In this document: positions 44,045 through 52,799 of the stretch, piece by piece | Position numbering within the stretch: position 1 is the first letter of the stretch | Layout of the letters: every line of letters begins with the position of its first letter | Origin: Phycisphaerales bacterium | GTDB lineage: Bacteria; Planctomycetota; Phycisphaerae; Phycisphaerales; UBA1924 | NCBI GenBank assembly: GCA_007693785.1 | Contig: RECY01000038.1 | Location: 62,001 to 126,000 of the forward strand | Direction of reading: 5' to 3' | DNA: 64,000 nucleotides | Notes under the pieces: generated by a model | Told to the model about the DNA's origin: nothing | Seen by the model: only the letters and a program-made list of their open reading frames with translations | Databases searched by the model: none | Program-made: the position numbers and the translations under genes

Positions 44045-45091
44045 TTACCGTGTCGCGAGGGCGCAGGCGAGGAGGCGGTAGAGGATCCGGGCGCCGACGT
44101 TGGCGTCGAACTCGTCACCCTCGCCCCGCCCCGGGCCGACCTCGACCAGGTCGCACCCGACGACGCGCTTGCCACTCTCGGCAAGGGTTTGGAGCAGGAT
44201 CGAGACCTGCTGGAAGCTGAGCCCGCCGGGGACGGGCGTGCCGGTGGTGGGGCAGAGGGCGGGGTCGAGCCCGTCGATGTCGAAGGTGACATAGACGTTC
44301 TCCGGCAGGTACTGGATCATCTCGCGGCAGAGGTCTCGCCACAGTTCACCCGCGGCGAGGCGGTCGGCGAGGTCGTCGTCGAAGAACGTGCGCACGCGGG
44401 TGTCCTGCTCGCCGATCGCGCGTTCGGTGCTGGAGTAGTCACGGATGCCGACCTGCACGACGTGCGAGAGCGCGTCCGGGAGGTGGAGCGCGTTGTACAT
44501 GATCGAGGCGTGGGAGTGCGTGAAGCCCTGATAGGCCTCGCGGAAGTCCATGTGGGCGTCGATCTGGAGGACGCCGAGGGGGCCGAAGCGTTCGGCGCAG
44601 GCGCGGATCGCGCCCAGCGGCGTGGAGTGATCGCCGCCGAGGATGACGGGGAGTTTGCCGGCGTCGAGGATCGCGCGGACGCGTGTGCGCACGATCTCCA
44701 GCATCCGTTCGCTGGCGGCGTTAACACGCGCGTACGCCTCGCCCCGCTCGGCTTCGCTCATCGTGTTTGCGTCGTCGCCGGTGAGTCGTTCAACGTCCTT
44801 TCGGGTGGCCTCGGAGAGCTCGCGGACGCCTTCGGGCTCATCTTCCAGGTGCAGGCCGCGCTGGTCGGCTCGTCCGAAGCGGTGGTCGTGCATGTCGACC
44901 TGGACGGAGGCGTCGCGGACGCGGCGCGGGGCGTCGGCGGTGCCGGCGTGGTAGCTGGTCGTCGCGTCAAAGGGGACAGGGATGATGACGGCTTCGGCGT
45001 GGTCGGGGTTCGGGGGAAGCCCGAAGATGCCGCCGGCGTCGCCGTCGCCCTCGGGGTCGTAGCCCTGCACGGTGTCGTTGTAGTCGGTCAT
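44045..45091 (-). CDS. ureohydrolase (agmatinase/arginase/formimidoylglutamase family)
   Basis: A 348-residue manganese enzyme of the ureohydrolase fold. Metal ligands lie in GGDHS, in DAHMDFREAYQG and in DIDGLDPALCPTTGTPVPGG. Such enzymes cleave guanidino groups, for example agmatine to putrescine and urea. The GLSFQQVSILL segment and VVGCDLVEVGPGRG fit the agmatinase-like branch best; substrate cannot be fixed from sequence. ATG 45091 faces the phosphoglycerate mutase gene with only 25 bases between the two starts, so a shared divergent promoter must overlap both genes. Confidence 0.9.
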   Translation of the reverse strand: MTDYNDTVQGYDPEGDGDAGGIFGLPPNPDHAEAVIIPVPFDATTSYHAGTADAPRRVRDASVQVDMHDHRFGRADQRGLHLEDEPEGVRELSEATRKDVERLTGDDANTMSEAERGEAYARVNAASERMLEIVRTRVRAILDAGKLPVILGGDHSTPLGAIRACAERFGPLGVLQIDAHMDFREAYQGFTHSHASIMYNALHLPDALSHVVQVGIRDYSSTERAIGEQDTRVRTFFDDDLADRLAAGELWRDLCREMIQYLPENVYVTFDIDGLDPALCPTTGTPVPGGLSFQQVSILLQTLAESGKRVVGCDLVEVGPGRGEGDEFDANVGARILYRLLACALATR

Positions 45092-45116
45092 GGGTTGGGC
45101 AGGGTACGCTCGGGGC

Positions 45117-46364
45117 GTGAAGTACGCGATCATCATCCCGGACGGGGCGGGCGATTTGCCTCTGGACGAACTTGATGGCCAGACGCCCCTAGAGGCCGCC
45201 GAGACGCCGAACCTGGACCGCTTGGCGTCGATCGGACGCGTGGGGGCGGTCGCGACAACGCCCGCGGGGTTCGGGGCGGGGTCGGACGTTTGCTCGATGT
45301 CGCTCTTGGGGTACGACCCGGCGACGTATCACACGGGGCGCGCGCCGCTGGAGGCCGCGGCTTTGGGGCTCGACCCCGGCGAGCGGGACTGGATCTTCCG
45401 GGTCAACCTCGTGCATGTGTCCGAGGACGGGCGGATGGTCGATCACTCGGGCGGGGCGATCTCGGACGGCGAGGCGCGGGAGCTGGTGGGGGCGTTGACC
45501 GAGCACTGGCGCGCGCACGCGGGGGCGGCGTCTGAGAGGATGACGCTGACGCCGGGCGTGAGCTACCGGAACATCCTGGTGGACGCGGGCGGGCGGGATT
45601 ACCAGCAACTCGAGACCACCCCGCCGCACGAGATACCCGGAGAGGCGTGGCGCGAGCACCTGCCGACGGGCGGTGCGCCGGGGGAACTTCTTCGTGGGCT
45701 GATCGAGTCCAGCGCTGGCGTGCTGGCGTCGCACCCGGTGAACGTCGCGCGGGCGGAGCGTGGGGATCGCACGGCGAATCTCGCGTGGGTCTGGGGGCAG
45801 GGGACTCGCCCGGCGATGCCGAGCTTTGAGAGCCGGTTCGGGGTGCGCGGGGTGATGACGACGGCCGTGGATCTGCTGGCCGGGATCTCGGCATACATCG
45901 GGTGGGACCGCCTGCACGTGCCCGGGGCGACGAGCTACCACGACAACGATTACGCCGGGCAGGGCCGGGCGGCGGCCGAGGCTCTGGACCGGTACGACCT
46001 GGTCTGCTGCCACGTCGAAGCGCCGGATGAGGCGGCGCACCAGGGAGACTGGCGGACGAAGGTGGCGGCGATCGAAGCGATCGACAGGGAGGTCGTGGGG
46101 CCGATCGTGTCGAGGCTGACGAGCTTCGGCGACGCGGAAGCAGGTGGCGAAGGCTGGCGGGTGCTGGTCCTGCCGGACCATTACACGCTGGTCTCGACGA
46201 AGAAGCACGACGCGACGCCGGTGCCGTTCCTGATGGCGGGGAGCTGGGTGCGGTCGGTGGTGCAACGTCCGTTTTCCGAACGCGGGGCGGGCGAGAGCGA
46301 TCTGTTCATCGAGCACGGGCACGAGCTGATGGAGTACTTCCTGCGGAGCGGGGTGCGGGGATAG
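45117..46364 (+). CDS. apgM: 2,3-bisphosphoglycerate-independent phosphoglycerate mutase, archaeal type
   Basis: About 415 residues from GTG 45117 (MKYAIIIPDGAGDLPLDELD-like N-terminus). It interconverts 3- and 2-phosphoglycerate in glycolysis without a cofactor, as an alkaline phosphatase superfamily enzyme. Characteristic motifs are PDGAGD, TPNLDRLASIGRVG, TTPAGFGAGSDVCSMSLLGY (catalytic Ser region), AVDLLAGISAYIGW, CHVEAPDEAAHQGDWRTKV and the metal motif LPDHYTLVSTKKHDATPVPF. Length is typical for this group, shorter than the GpmI type. Divergent from the ureohydrolase gene. Confidence 0.9.
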   Translation: MKYAIIIPDGAGDLPLDELDGQTPLEAAETPNLDRLASIGRVGAVATTPAGFGAGSDVCSMSLLGYDPATYHTGRAPLEAAALGLDPGERDWIFRVNLVHVSEDGRMVDHSGGAISDGEARELVGALTEHWRAHAGAASERMTLTPGVSYRNILVDAGGRDYQQLETTPPHEIPGEAWREHLPTGGAPGELLRGLIESSAGVLASHPVNVARAERGDRTANLAWVWGQGTRPAMPSFESRFGVRGVMTTAVDLLAGISAYIGWDRLHVPGATSYHDNDYAGQGRAAAEALDRYDLVCCHVEAPDEAAHQGDWRTKVAAIEAIDREVVGPIVSRLTSFGDAEAGGEGWRVLVLPDHYTLVSTKKHDATPVPFLMAGSWVRSVVQRPFSERGAGESDLFIEHGHELMEYFLRSGVRG

Positions 46365-46470
46365 GTGGCACAGGTCTCTGACCTGTGTTTTTGTGTAGTC
46401 TGGTGGGCTGGAAGCACACGGCTCGGAGAGCCGTGACACCGGGGACCACGGCTCTGTGAGTTGTACCACG
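46364..46470 (+). repeat. three palindrome-CCACC-type repeat units upstream of the AbgT gene
   Basis: Unit 1 is inverted: GGTGG then CACAGGTC-TCT-GACCTGTG (46364-46387). Unit 2 is CACGGCTC-GGA-GAGCCGTG followed by ACACC (46417-46440). Unit 3, abutting it, is CACGGCTC-TGT-GAGTTGTA followed by CCACG (46447-46470) with a decayed second arm. The layout mirrors 9296-9359. Confidence 0.8.
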
Positions 46471-46486
46471 ACGAGGAGTTCTGGCT

Positions 46487-48346
46487 ATGGCTGAGTCGGG
46501 GGAGAAGGCGTCGCGGAAGGGCTTGCTCGACGCGATCGAGTGGGCGGGGAACAAGCTGCCGGACCCGGCGGTGCTGTTCCTGTTCGGCGCGATCCTGGTC
46601 ATGGTCGTCTCGCACCTGGTGGCGCCGAGCTACGACGAAGATGGAAACGTCGTCGGCGGGTGGGTGGTGCAGCCGAAGGTGCCGGTTGAAGTCATCGACC
46701 CGGCAACGGGCGAGCAAGTCCTGCAACTGGTCGCCAAGGGGGAGCCGGAGGTGGCGCGGAGCCTGCTGACGGTGGACGGGCTGTACTGGTGCCTGGAATC
46801 GATGGTCGACAACTTCATGAATTTCCCGCCCTTAGGCGTGGTGCTGGTGGGGATCCTGGGGATCGGCGTCGCGGAGCGGACGGGGCTGATCGCAGCGCTG
46901 CTGAAGACGTTCATGCTGGCGGTGCCGCGGAATCTGCTGACGCCGACGATGGTGTTTCTCGGGATCATGTCGAGCGTTGGGAGCGACGCGGGGTACGTGG
47001 TGCTGCCGCCGTTGGCGGCGGCGATCTATCTGGCGGCGGGGCGGAGCCCGCTGGCCGGGATTGCGGCGGTGTTCGCGGGGGTGAGCGCGGGGTTCAACGC
47101 GAACCTGCTGATCACGACGCTCGAGCCGATCATGGCGGAGTTCACCGCGCAAGGGGCGCAGATCGTGGACCCGGAGCGTCGCGTGGCGCCGACGGCGTCG
47201 TGGTACTTCATGGCCGTCAGCACGTTTGTCGTGACGGGCACGGGGTGGCTGACCAGCGCGCTGTTCGTTGAGAAGCGGCTGATGGCGAAATTGCCTGCGG
47301 ACGGCGGGCCGGACCTGACGCAGATGGAGCCGGAGGGCCCGAGCCCGTGGCGGGGTGACGTGCTCGGGTTCCTGTTCGCGTCGCTGGTTGCCGCGGCGCT
47401 CGGTGTCGTCCTGCTCGCGATCGGGCTGAGTGGCGAGGCGCCGGAAGGCACGGGTGTGCGCGTTGTGCCGATGCTGGGGATGCTGTCGCTGCTCGCGAGC
47501 GGGATCGTGCTGTTCCCTTTGTTCGTGCGTGCGCTGGCGAGGATCGAGCTCGAGCGACGAGAGACGACCGGGATCTTCTGGTCGATGGTTGGGCTGACGG
47601 GGATGCCGGTGCTCGTGGCGTTACTGGTGCTTCTGCCCTCCATCGCGCCGGGTTGGGTCGAGGAGACGCCGCTCTCCGGCATGGACGGCGTGTTTCAGCG
47701 ATGGGTCGCGGTCATCGTCCCGTTGATCTTCATCATCTTCATCATCCCGGGGCTGATCTACGGCATCATCATTGGCGTCGTGAAGGATTCCAAAGACGCG
47801 ACCAAGTTCATGATCCAGTCGATCGAGGGCATGGCGCCGATCATCGTGCTCGCGTTCTTCGCGGCTCAGTTCATCGAGTACTTCACCTACTCCAACCTGG
47901 GGCGCATGCTCGCGTTCTCGGGGGGGGAGTGGCTGTTCGAGCAGCAGATGGATGTCTGGATGCTGATCGTTGCGTTCATTGCGCTGACGATGGTGTTCAA
48001 CCTGTTCGTGGGCTCGATGAGCGCCAAGTACGCGTTGTTTGCGCCGATCTTTGTGCCGATGTTCATGCTGATCGGGCTGCGCCCGGAGCTGACGATGGTG
48101 GCCTACCGGATCGGCGACAGCGTGACGAACATCGTGACGCCGCTGAACTCATACCTGGTCATCATCCTGGTCTTCATGCAGCGTTTCGCGCCGAAGGCGG
48201 GGATGGGGACGCTGATCGCGATGATGCTGCCGTACTCGGTGGTGTTCGCGATCGTGTGGACGATCTTCCTGCTGCTGTGGATGCAGACAGGGCTGCCGCT
48301 GGGGCCGGGGGATCCGAACCAGGTCTTCGCGCCGGCGCTGGAGTAG
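46487..48346 (+). CDS. AbgT-family transporter
   Basis: A 619-residue polytopic inner membrane protein with about 11-13 helices. The N-terminus LDAIEWAGNKLPDPAVLFLF and the MSSVGSDAGYVVLPPLAAAI segment are typical of the AbgT family, first known for p-aminobenzoyl-glutamate uptake and also associated with sulfonamide efflux. Further motifs are AGVSAGFNANLLITTLEPIM, AFFAAQFIEYFTYSNLGRML and GDSVTNIVTPLNSYLVIILV. It is about 100 residues longer than E. coli AbgT, mostly a soluble loop near residues 45-95 and the N- and C-termini. Substrate direction unknown. Confidence 0.9.
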   Translation: MAESGEKASRKGLLDAIEWAGNKLPDPAVLFLFGAILVMVVSHLVAPSYDEDGNVVGGWVVQPKVPVEVIDPATGEQVLQLVAKGEPEVARSLLTVDGLYWCLESMVDNFMNFPPLGVVLVGILGIGVAERTGLIAALLKTFMLAVPRNLLTPTMVFLGIMSSVGSDAGYVVLPPLAAAIYLAAGRSPLAGIAAVFAGVSAGFNANLLITTLEPIMAEFTAQGAQIVDPERRVAPTASWYFMAVSTFVVTGTGWLTSALFVEKRLMAKLPADGGPDLTQMEPEGPSPWRGDVLGFLFASLVAAALGVVLLAIGLSGEAPEGTGVRVVPMLGMLSLLASGIVLFPLFVRALARIELERRETTGIFWSMVGLTGMPVLVALLVLLPSIAPGWVEETPLSGMDGVFQRWVAVIVPLIFIIFIIPGLIYGIIIGVVKDSKDATKFMIQSIEGMAPIIVLAFFAAQFIEYFTYSNLGRMLAFSGGEWLFEQQMDVWMLIVAFIALTMVFNLFVGSMSAKYALFAPIFVPMFMLIGLRPELTMVAYRIGDSVTNIVTPLNSYLVIILVFMQRFAPKAGMGTLIAMMLPYSVVFAIVWTIFLLLWMQTGLPLGPGDPNQVFAPALE

Positions 48347-49561
48347 TCAGGGCTGCACGCGCCCGGCGACCACGACGCGCCGGATCCAGCGGTCCTGCCA
48401 GGCGTGGAGAAGGTAGCCGAGCTCATTCGGCCAGCGGTCACGGGCGAGACGTTCACACGCGTCAGGCTCGATGATGAGCAGGTCGGCCTCCGCGCCGGGT
48501 TCGAGGCGCGAGGTGCGCGGCCATCCCAAGGCGTCGGCGTTGCCGGCGGTGATCTGGCGCCAGAGGCGCTCGGGCGGGATGACGCCGTCGCGTCCGTGCA
48601 GGCGTTTGCTGGTTTCGAGCATGTGGCGTGCAACGCGGGGCATGCTGACGATGGGCCCGCCGGCGATGTCGCTCCCGAGCGCGACGCGGACGCCGGCGGC
48701 GCGCATCGTGCGCACGTCCGCGTCGCCCGACATGAGGAAGGCGTTGGCGGTGGGGCAGTGGGCGACGATCGCGCCGCGCTCGGCGAGTAATGAGCGTTCG
48801 TCGTCGTCGAGCCAGACTCCGTGGGCGAGGACCGCCCGCTCGCTCAAGAGCCCGAAATCGTCGTAAACCTGCGTGTAGCTGCGCCCCGGGAAGAGCTCGC
48901 GGGCGAGGGCGACCTCGGCCCGGTTCTCGGAGAGGTGCGTCTGCACGAGCCGCCCGGTTTTGGCGGCGAGCTCGCCTGCGGCCGCGAGGAGCTCGGGCGT
49001 GCAGCTGATCGCGAACCTGGGCGCGACCGACACTTCCGCACGCCCCGCGGGGCGGAGTTGGCGCGAGCTTTCGACCTGGGCCGCGATCGGTGGCGTGAGC
49101 GCCCGTGGGGCGTGGCGGTCCATTAGCACGTGCCCGACGTGGGCGCGGAGCCCGCGGGCGGCGAGGGTTTCGATGGCGGCTTGTGTGGCTTCGGCGTGAA
49201 CGGTCGCGAAGCAGGCGCAGGCCGTCGTGCCGGCGGTGAGCAGGCGCGACGCAACGCGGTCGGCCATATCGCGGGCGTAGGTGGCGTCCTGCCATCGGGT
49301 CTCGGCGGGAAAGATGACGGCCGCCAGCCAGTCGAGCAGTTCCATGCCGTCGGCGCCGATCGCGTCGAACTGCGGGAGGTGGCAGTGGGCGTCGACGAAG
49401 CCGGGGAGGACGTAGCTGGTGGGCCCGCCGAGGTCGGGCTCGACGGGCGGGGGGCCTTCGCCGACTTCGGCGATGCGGTCGTTCTCGATGCGGAGCCAGG
49501 CGTCGGCGAGGCGCACGGCGTCGGTTCCGTTCGGCAGCATCAGTCGGCCCGCGGCGATCAT
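48347..49561 (-). CDS. guaD: guanine deaminase-like amidohydrolase
   Basis: A 404-residue amidohydrolase. The start PGFVDAHCHLPQFDAIGADG and MELLDWLAAVIFPAE closely resemble guanine deaminase, which converts guanine to xanthine. Zinc ligands are DAHCH, the His in VQTHLSE, H in AHGVW and the Asp in ALGSDIAGGP. A related member of the same superfamily could act on another purine or pterin, so the substrate is a good guess rather than certain. It converges with the AbgT gene, only one base apart. Confidence 0.8.
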   Translation of the reverse strand: MIAAGRLMLPNGTDAVRLADAWLRIENDRIAEVGEGPPPVEPDLGGPTSYVLPGFVDAHCHLPQFDAIGADGMELLDWLAAVIFPAETRWQDATYARDMADRVASRLLTAGTTACACFATVHAEATQAAIETLAARGLRAHVGHVLMDRHAPRALTPPIAAQVESSRQLRPAGRAEVSVAPRFAISCTPELLAAAGELAAKTGRLVQTHLSENRAEVALARELFPGRSYTQVYDDFGLLSERAVLAHGVWLDDDERSLLAERGAIVAHCPTANAFLMSGDADVRTMRAAGVRVALGSDIAGGPIVSMPRVARHMLETSKRLHGRDGVIPPERLWRQITAGNADALGWPRTSRLEPGAEADLLIIEPDACERLARDRWPNELGYLLHAWQDRWIRRVVVAGRVQP

Positions 49562-49626
49562 GGCGCGGGAACGGTAGCATGGGCCGATTCATCGGGCGGG
49601 CAAGATGCTCGCGGAGGGGTGGGGCC

Positions 49627-50472
49627 ATGCACGGATCGGCGTCGATTTTTGGGTGTGACAAGGCGTTCGTCGGCATGGTGCACGTAGGGGCGCTGCCGGG
49701 GACGCCGTTCAACGAGACGACGATCGAGATGATCGCGGCCCAGGCGGCGGCGGAGGCCGAGGCGCTGGTCGAGGCCGGCGCGGACGCGGTGATGATCGAG
49801 AACATGCACGACCGCCCGTACGTGTGGGGCGGGCACGGGCCGGAGGTGGCGGCTTGTATGACGCGGGTCGGGCTGGAGGTCCGGCGCGTGACCGACGCCC
49901 CGCTGGGCGTGCAGGTGCTGGCCGGGGGGCACCGGGAGGCGCTCGCGGTCGCGCTCGCGGTGGGGGCGGACTTCGTGCGGGTCGAGAATTTCGTGTTTGC
50001 GCAGGTCGCCGACGAGGGGCTGACGGGCGAGGCGGTCGCGGGGGAGCTGCTGCGGTATCGGCGGTCGATCGGGGCGGAGCACGTGAAGGTGCTGGCGGAT
50101 CTCAAGAAGAAGCACGCGTCGCATGCGCTGACGGGTGACGTCTCCTTGGCCGAGACGGTGCACGGGGCCGAGTTTTTCGGGGCCGACGGGGTGATCGTGA
50201 CCGGGACGCGGACGGGCTCGGCGGCTTTGGCGACGGACGTGGAGGCGGCGCGTCGGTCGTCACACCTGCCGGTGGTGGTGGGGAGCGGGGTGACGCCGGA
50301 GAATGCGCCGGCGATGCTGGCGCACGCGGACGCGGTGATCGTGGGCTCCTGGCTGAAGGCGGACGGGGTGTGGACGAACGCGGTGGACGGGGAGCGTGCG
50401 CGTCGGATGGCGGAGGCGGTCCGCGCAGCGAGGGGCGGATCGGTCGCTCGCGAGGCTCGATCCGGGGGGTGA
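49627..50472 (+). CDS. BtpA-family TIM-barrel protein
   Basis: A 281-residue protein of the BtpA family, named after a cyanobacterial factor for photosystem I but common in other bacteria with unknown activity. Matches are GMVHVGALPGTPF, EAGADAVMIENMHDRPY, PLGVQVLAGGHREALAVALA, FVRVENFVFAQVADEGL and VVVGSGVTPENAP. ATG 49627 has a strong GGAGGGG 8-14 bases upstream, better than ATG 49579. The barrel ends near residue 260 and the last ~20 residues are charged. Divergent from guaD with a 65-base gap. It may act in nucleotide or sugar-related metabolism; not known. Confidence 0.88.
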   Translation: MHGSASIFGCDKAFVGMVHVGALPGTPFNETTIEMIAAQAAAEAEALVEAGADAVMIENMHDRPYVWGGHGPEVAACMTRVGLEVRRVTDAPLGVQVLAGGHREALAVALAVGADFVRVENFVFAQVADEGLTGEAVAGELLRYRRSIGAEHVKVLADLKKKHASHALTGDVSLAETVHGAEFFGADGVIVTGTRTGSAALATDVEAARRSSHLPVVVGSGVTPENAPAMLAHADAVIVGSWLKADGVWTNAVDGERARRMAEAVRAARGGSVAREARSGG

Positions 50473-50716
50473 CGCGGCGAAACACGTCCGGGGAACGGGG
50501 GTTTTCAGGGGTGGACGGGGTGCGGACTGGCGTGCGAAGGGTCGCAAAACCGACTATTCTTGACATCGTCCGTCGCGAGCAAGCGCCGTTGGCGGGCGAG
50601 GGCCGAAAGGCAGGGGGCGGATGGCGGGCATAAGCTCGCGGCGTCCGGTCGTGTAGTGAGTGTCGAGACACCGTGGTTCAGCCCGCGCGTCAGCGTGCGG
50701 CGGCGGAGGCAAGCAG

Positions 50717-52519
50717 ATGACGCAGTTGGCACAGCAGAGCCGCTTCGGCGGGGAGTCGGCGTTCGAGGCGTTGGAGCCGAGGCAGCTCCTGAGCCTCCCG
50801 GTCAGCGATCCGGGGAACACGCTGGTGCAGGTGGACACGAGCTTCGGCACGGTGTTCATCGAGCTGTTCGACACGATCACGCCGGTGACGGTCAACAACT
50901 TCCTGAACTATGTCAACCGCGGGGATTACGACGGGTCGTTCTTCCACCGTCTCGTCCCGGGCTTCGTGCTTCAGGGCGGCGGGTTCACGTACGACGAGAG
51001 CGATCCGGACGGTGCGCAGGACATCCCGAGCGATCCGCCGATCGTCAACGAGTTCCTGCTGCCGAACATCGAGCGGACCATCGCGATGGCCAAGACCGCC
51101 GACCCCGACTCGGCGACGAGCCAGTTCTTCTTCAACCTGGACGACAACACCGGGACGCTCGACGACCCGGCGAACTCCGGCGGGTTCACCGTCTTCGGGC
51201 GCGTCGTCGGCGGGTGGGACGTGGTGCTCGAGATCTCCGAGCTCCAACGTGTGAACTTTGGCAGCCCGTTCGGCGAGGTCCCGGTGACCGAGGCGTACGA
51301 CTTCGCAAACCCGCCGGACCCGGTGCCGGACGCGGCGCTGGTGTTCGTGAGCCAGGCGCGGGTGATCGGAACGGTTGGGCCGTACCTGAACGCGCTTAAC
51401 CCCTCGCCGATCATCGGCCTGGCGACCCAGCCGGACGGCTCGCTGCTGGTGGGTGTGCGCGGGGAGAACGCCTCGCCGGTGGTGTACGAGCGCGGAGCGG
51501 ACGCGGACAGCTACACCGCCTCGCTGCTCGCGCTCCAGACGGTGCCCGTCAACGCGACGAGCAACATCGTGAACTGGGTCGATCCGAAGAACGACCGCGC
51601 GTACGCCGCCGTCAGCACCGCGAACGGGCTGGTGCTCTACACGCAGACCGACAGCGGCTCGTGGGCGGCTCGCAATCTGACCAGCGAGATCCCGGGCCTG
51701 CCCCCGCTCTCGAGCAACCTGTCGGTCATGATCGATGAGACCAACGGGCGGGTCTATCTCGCGGGGATGACCGCTTCGGGTGCGGTGGTCACCGTTCAGC
51801 AGACGGGCGGCGTCAACCAGGGCGGCGGGTTCGCGTGGACGTTCCGCAACCTCTCGGCGGGTGACCTGGCGGTGAACCAGGTCGGCACGCCCGCGTTCAT
51901 CGGGGAGCTCACGACCTACACGACCCCGTGGGGCGGACTGAACATCACAGGCGTGGATAACAACGGCGATATGCACGTCGTCTGGTTCGCGCCGCAGCTC
52001 GAGAACGGGCTCTGGACCGCGAACAACATCAGCGAGATCTCGGGCGCGGATCCGATCATCGGCGGCGTCACGGCGTTCGTCACCCCATGGGGCGCGATCA
52101 ACCTCGCCGGCATCCGCGCCGACGGCTCGCTGGGCGTGACCTGGTGGACGCCGGACTTCGGCTGGATCACCAACGACCTGACCAGCGAGTACAGCGGCCC
52201 GCAGCTCGACCCCGTTTCGATCACCAGCTACGTCACCGAATGGGGCGGTCAGAACATCGCCGGCCTCGACGCGGTGACGGGCGAGCTGGTCGTCTACTGG
52301 TGGACCGGCTCGACCGGCTGGGTCCACAACACCATCGCCGACTTCATTCAGGGCGGCGCCGAGGCCCCGACCTACCGCCTCACGGGGATCGCGGCCGGCA
52401 ACGGCGATGTCTCTATCTTCGGCGTCACCGGGGATCAGCGGGTCATCGAGTACAACTGGGTTAACGCCGACGACACGTGGCGGGCGTTCGACCTCTCGGC
52501 GCTCACCCGTCTGGTGTAA
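50717..52519 (+). CDS. exported cyclophilin-type PPIase with LEPR motif and C-terminal repeat domain
   Basis: A 600-residue protein from ATG 50717 with GGAGG 7 bases upstream. Near residues 18-27 it carries ALEPRQLLSLP, the Planctomycetes 'LEPRxLLS' motif tied to extracellular proteins; a classical signal peptide is not evident. Residues ~35-200 form a cyclophilin domain (VQVDTSFGTVFIELFDTITP, FFHRLVPGFVLQGGGF, TIAMAKTADPDSATSQFFFN). Residues ~215-600 hold repeated ~55-residue units with TPWGGLNITGVDNNGDMHVV, TPWGAINLAGIRADGSLGVT and TEWGGQNIAGLDAVTGELVV, which read as beta-propeller blades. It should speed protein folding outside the cytoplasm; a terminator follows. Confidence 0.85.
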   Translation: MTQLAQQSRFGGESAFEALEPRQLLSLPVSDPGNTLVQVDTSFGTVFIELFDTITPVTVNNFLNYVNRGDYDGSFFHRLVPGFVLQGGGFTYDESDPDGAQDIPSDPPIVNEFLLPNIERTIAMAKTADPDSATSQFFFNLDDNTGTLDDPANSGGFTVFGRVVGGWDVVLEISELQRVNFGSPFGEVPVTEAYDFANPPDPVPDAALVFVSQARVIGTVGPYLNALNPSPIIGLATQPDGSLLVGVRGENASPVVYERGADADSYTASLLALQTVPVNATSNIVNWVDPKNDRAYAAVSTANGLVLYTQTDSGSWAARNLTSEIPGLPPLSSNLSVMIDETNGRVYLAGMTASGAVVTVQQTGGVNQGGGFAWTFRNLSAGDLAVNQVGTPAFIGELTTYTTPWGGLNITGVDNNGDMHVVWFAPQLENGLWTANNISEISGADPIIGGVTAFVTPWGAINLAGIRADGSLGVTWWTPDFGWITNDLTSEYSGPQLDPVSITSYVTEWGGQNIAGLDAVTGELVVYWWTGSTGWVHNTIADFIQGGAEAPTYRLTGIAAGNGDVSIFGVTGDQRVIEYNWVNADDTWRAFDLSALTRLV

Positions 52520-52584
52520 GCCCGGGCCGAAGCTTGTCGAGACGCCTCGCTGGCTTTCGAAACACGCCGCACCATCGTGTTCAC

Positions 52585-52610
52585 AACCCCGCCCCTCCGG
52601 CGGGGTTTTT
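52585..52610 (+). terminator. rho-independent terminator after the LEPR cyclophilin gene
   Basis: AACCCCGCC (52585-52593) pairs with GGCGGGGTT (52599-52607) around CCTCC and is followed by TTT. It lies 66 bases past the stop codon. Confidence 0.85.
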
Positions 52611-52799
52611 CATAGGGTGCCGGCGAGGAGAGGCCTCCGCGACGGCGTTCTCGGGCCTCGGGGCGAGGCGCAGGCCGCGCCACCGGTCCGGATTGACCAG
52701 CTTCTCGCCGGTAGCGAGCGGCCAAGTGGGCGGCGCAAACCGATGTTGCACTGAAGTATCTGGGCTTCGGGGCCGAGAACCTCGTGGAGGCGATGCAAC

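Noticed and set aside
50473-50716. Promoter built on TTGACA at about 50559
   Set aside because: No -10-like hexamer at 16-18 bases; the gap otherwise shows nothing clear.
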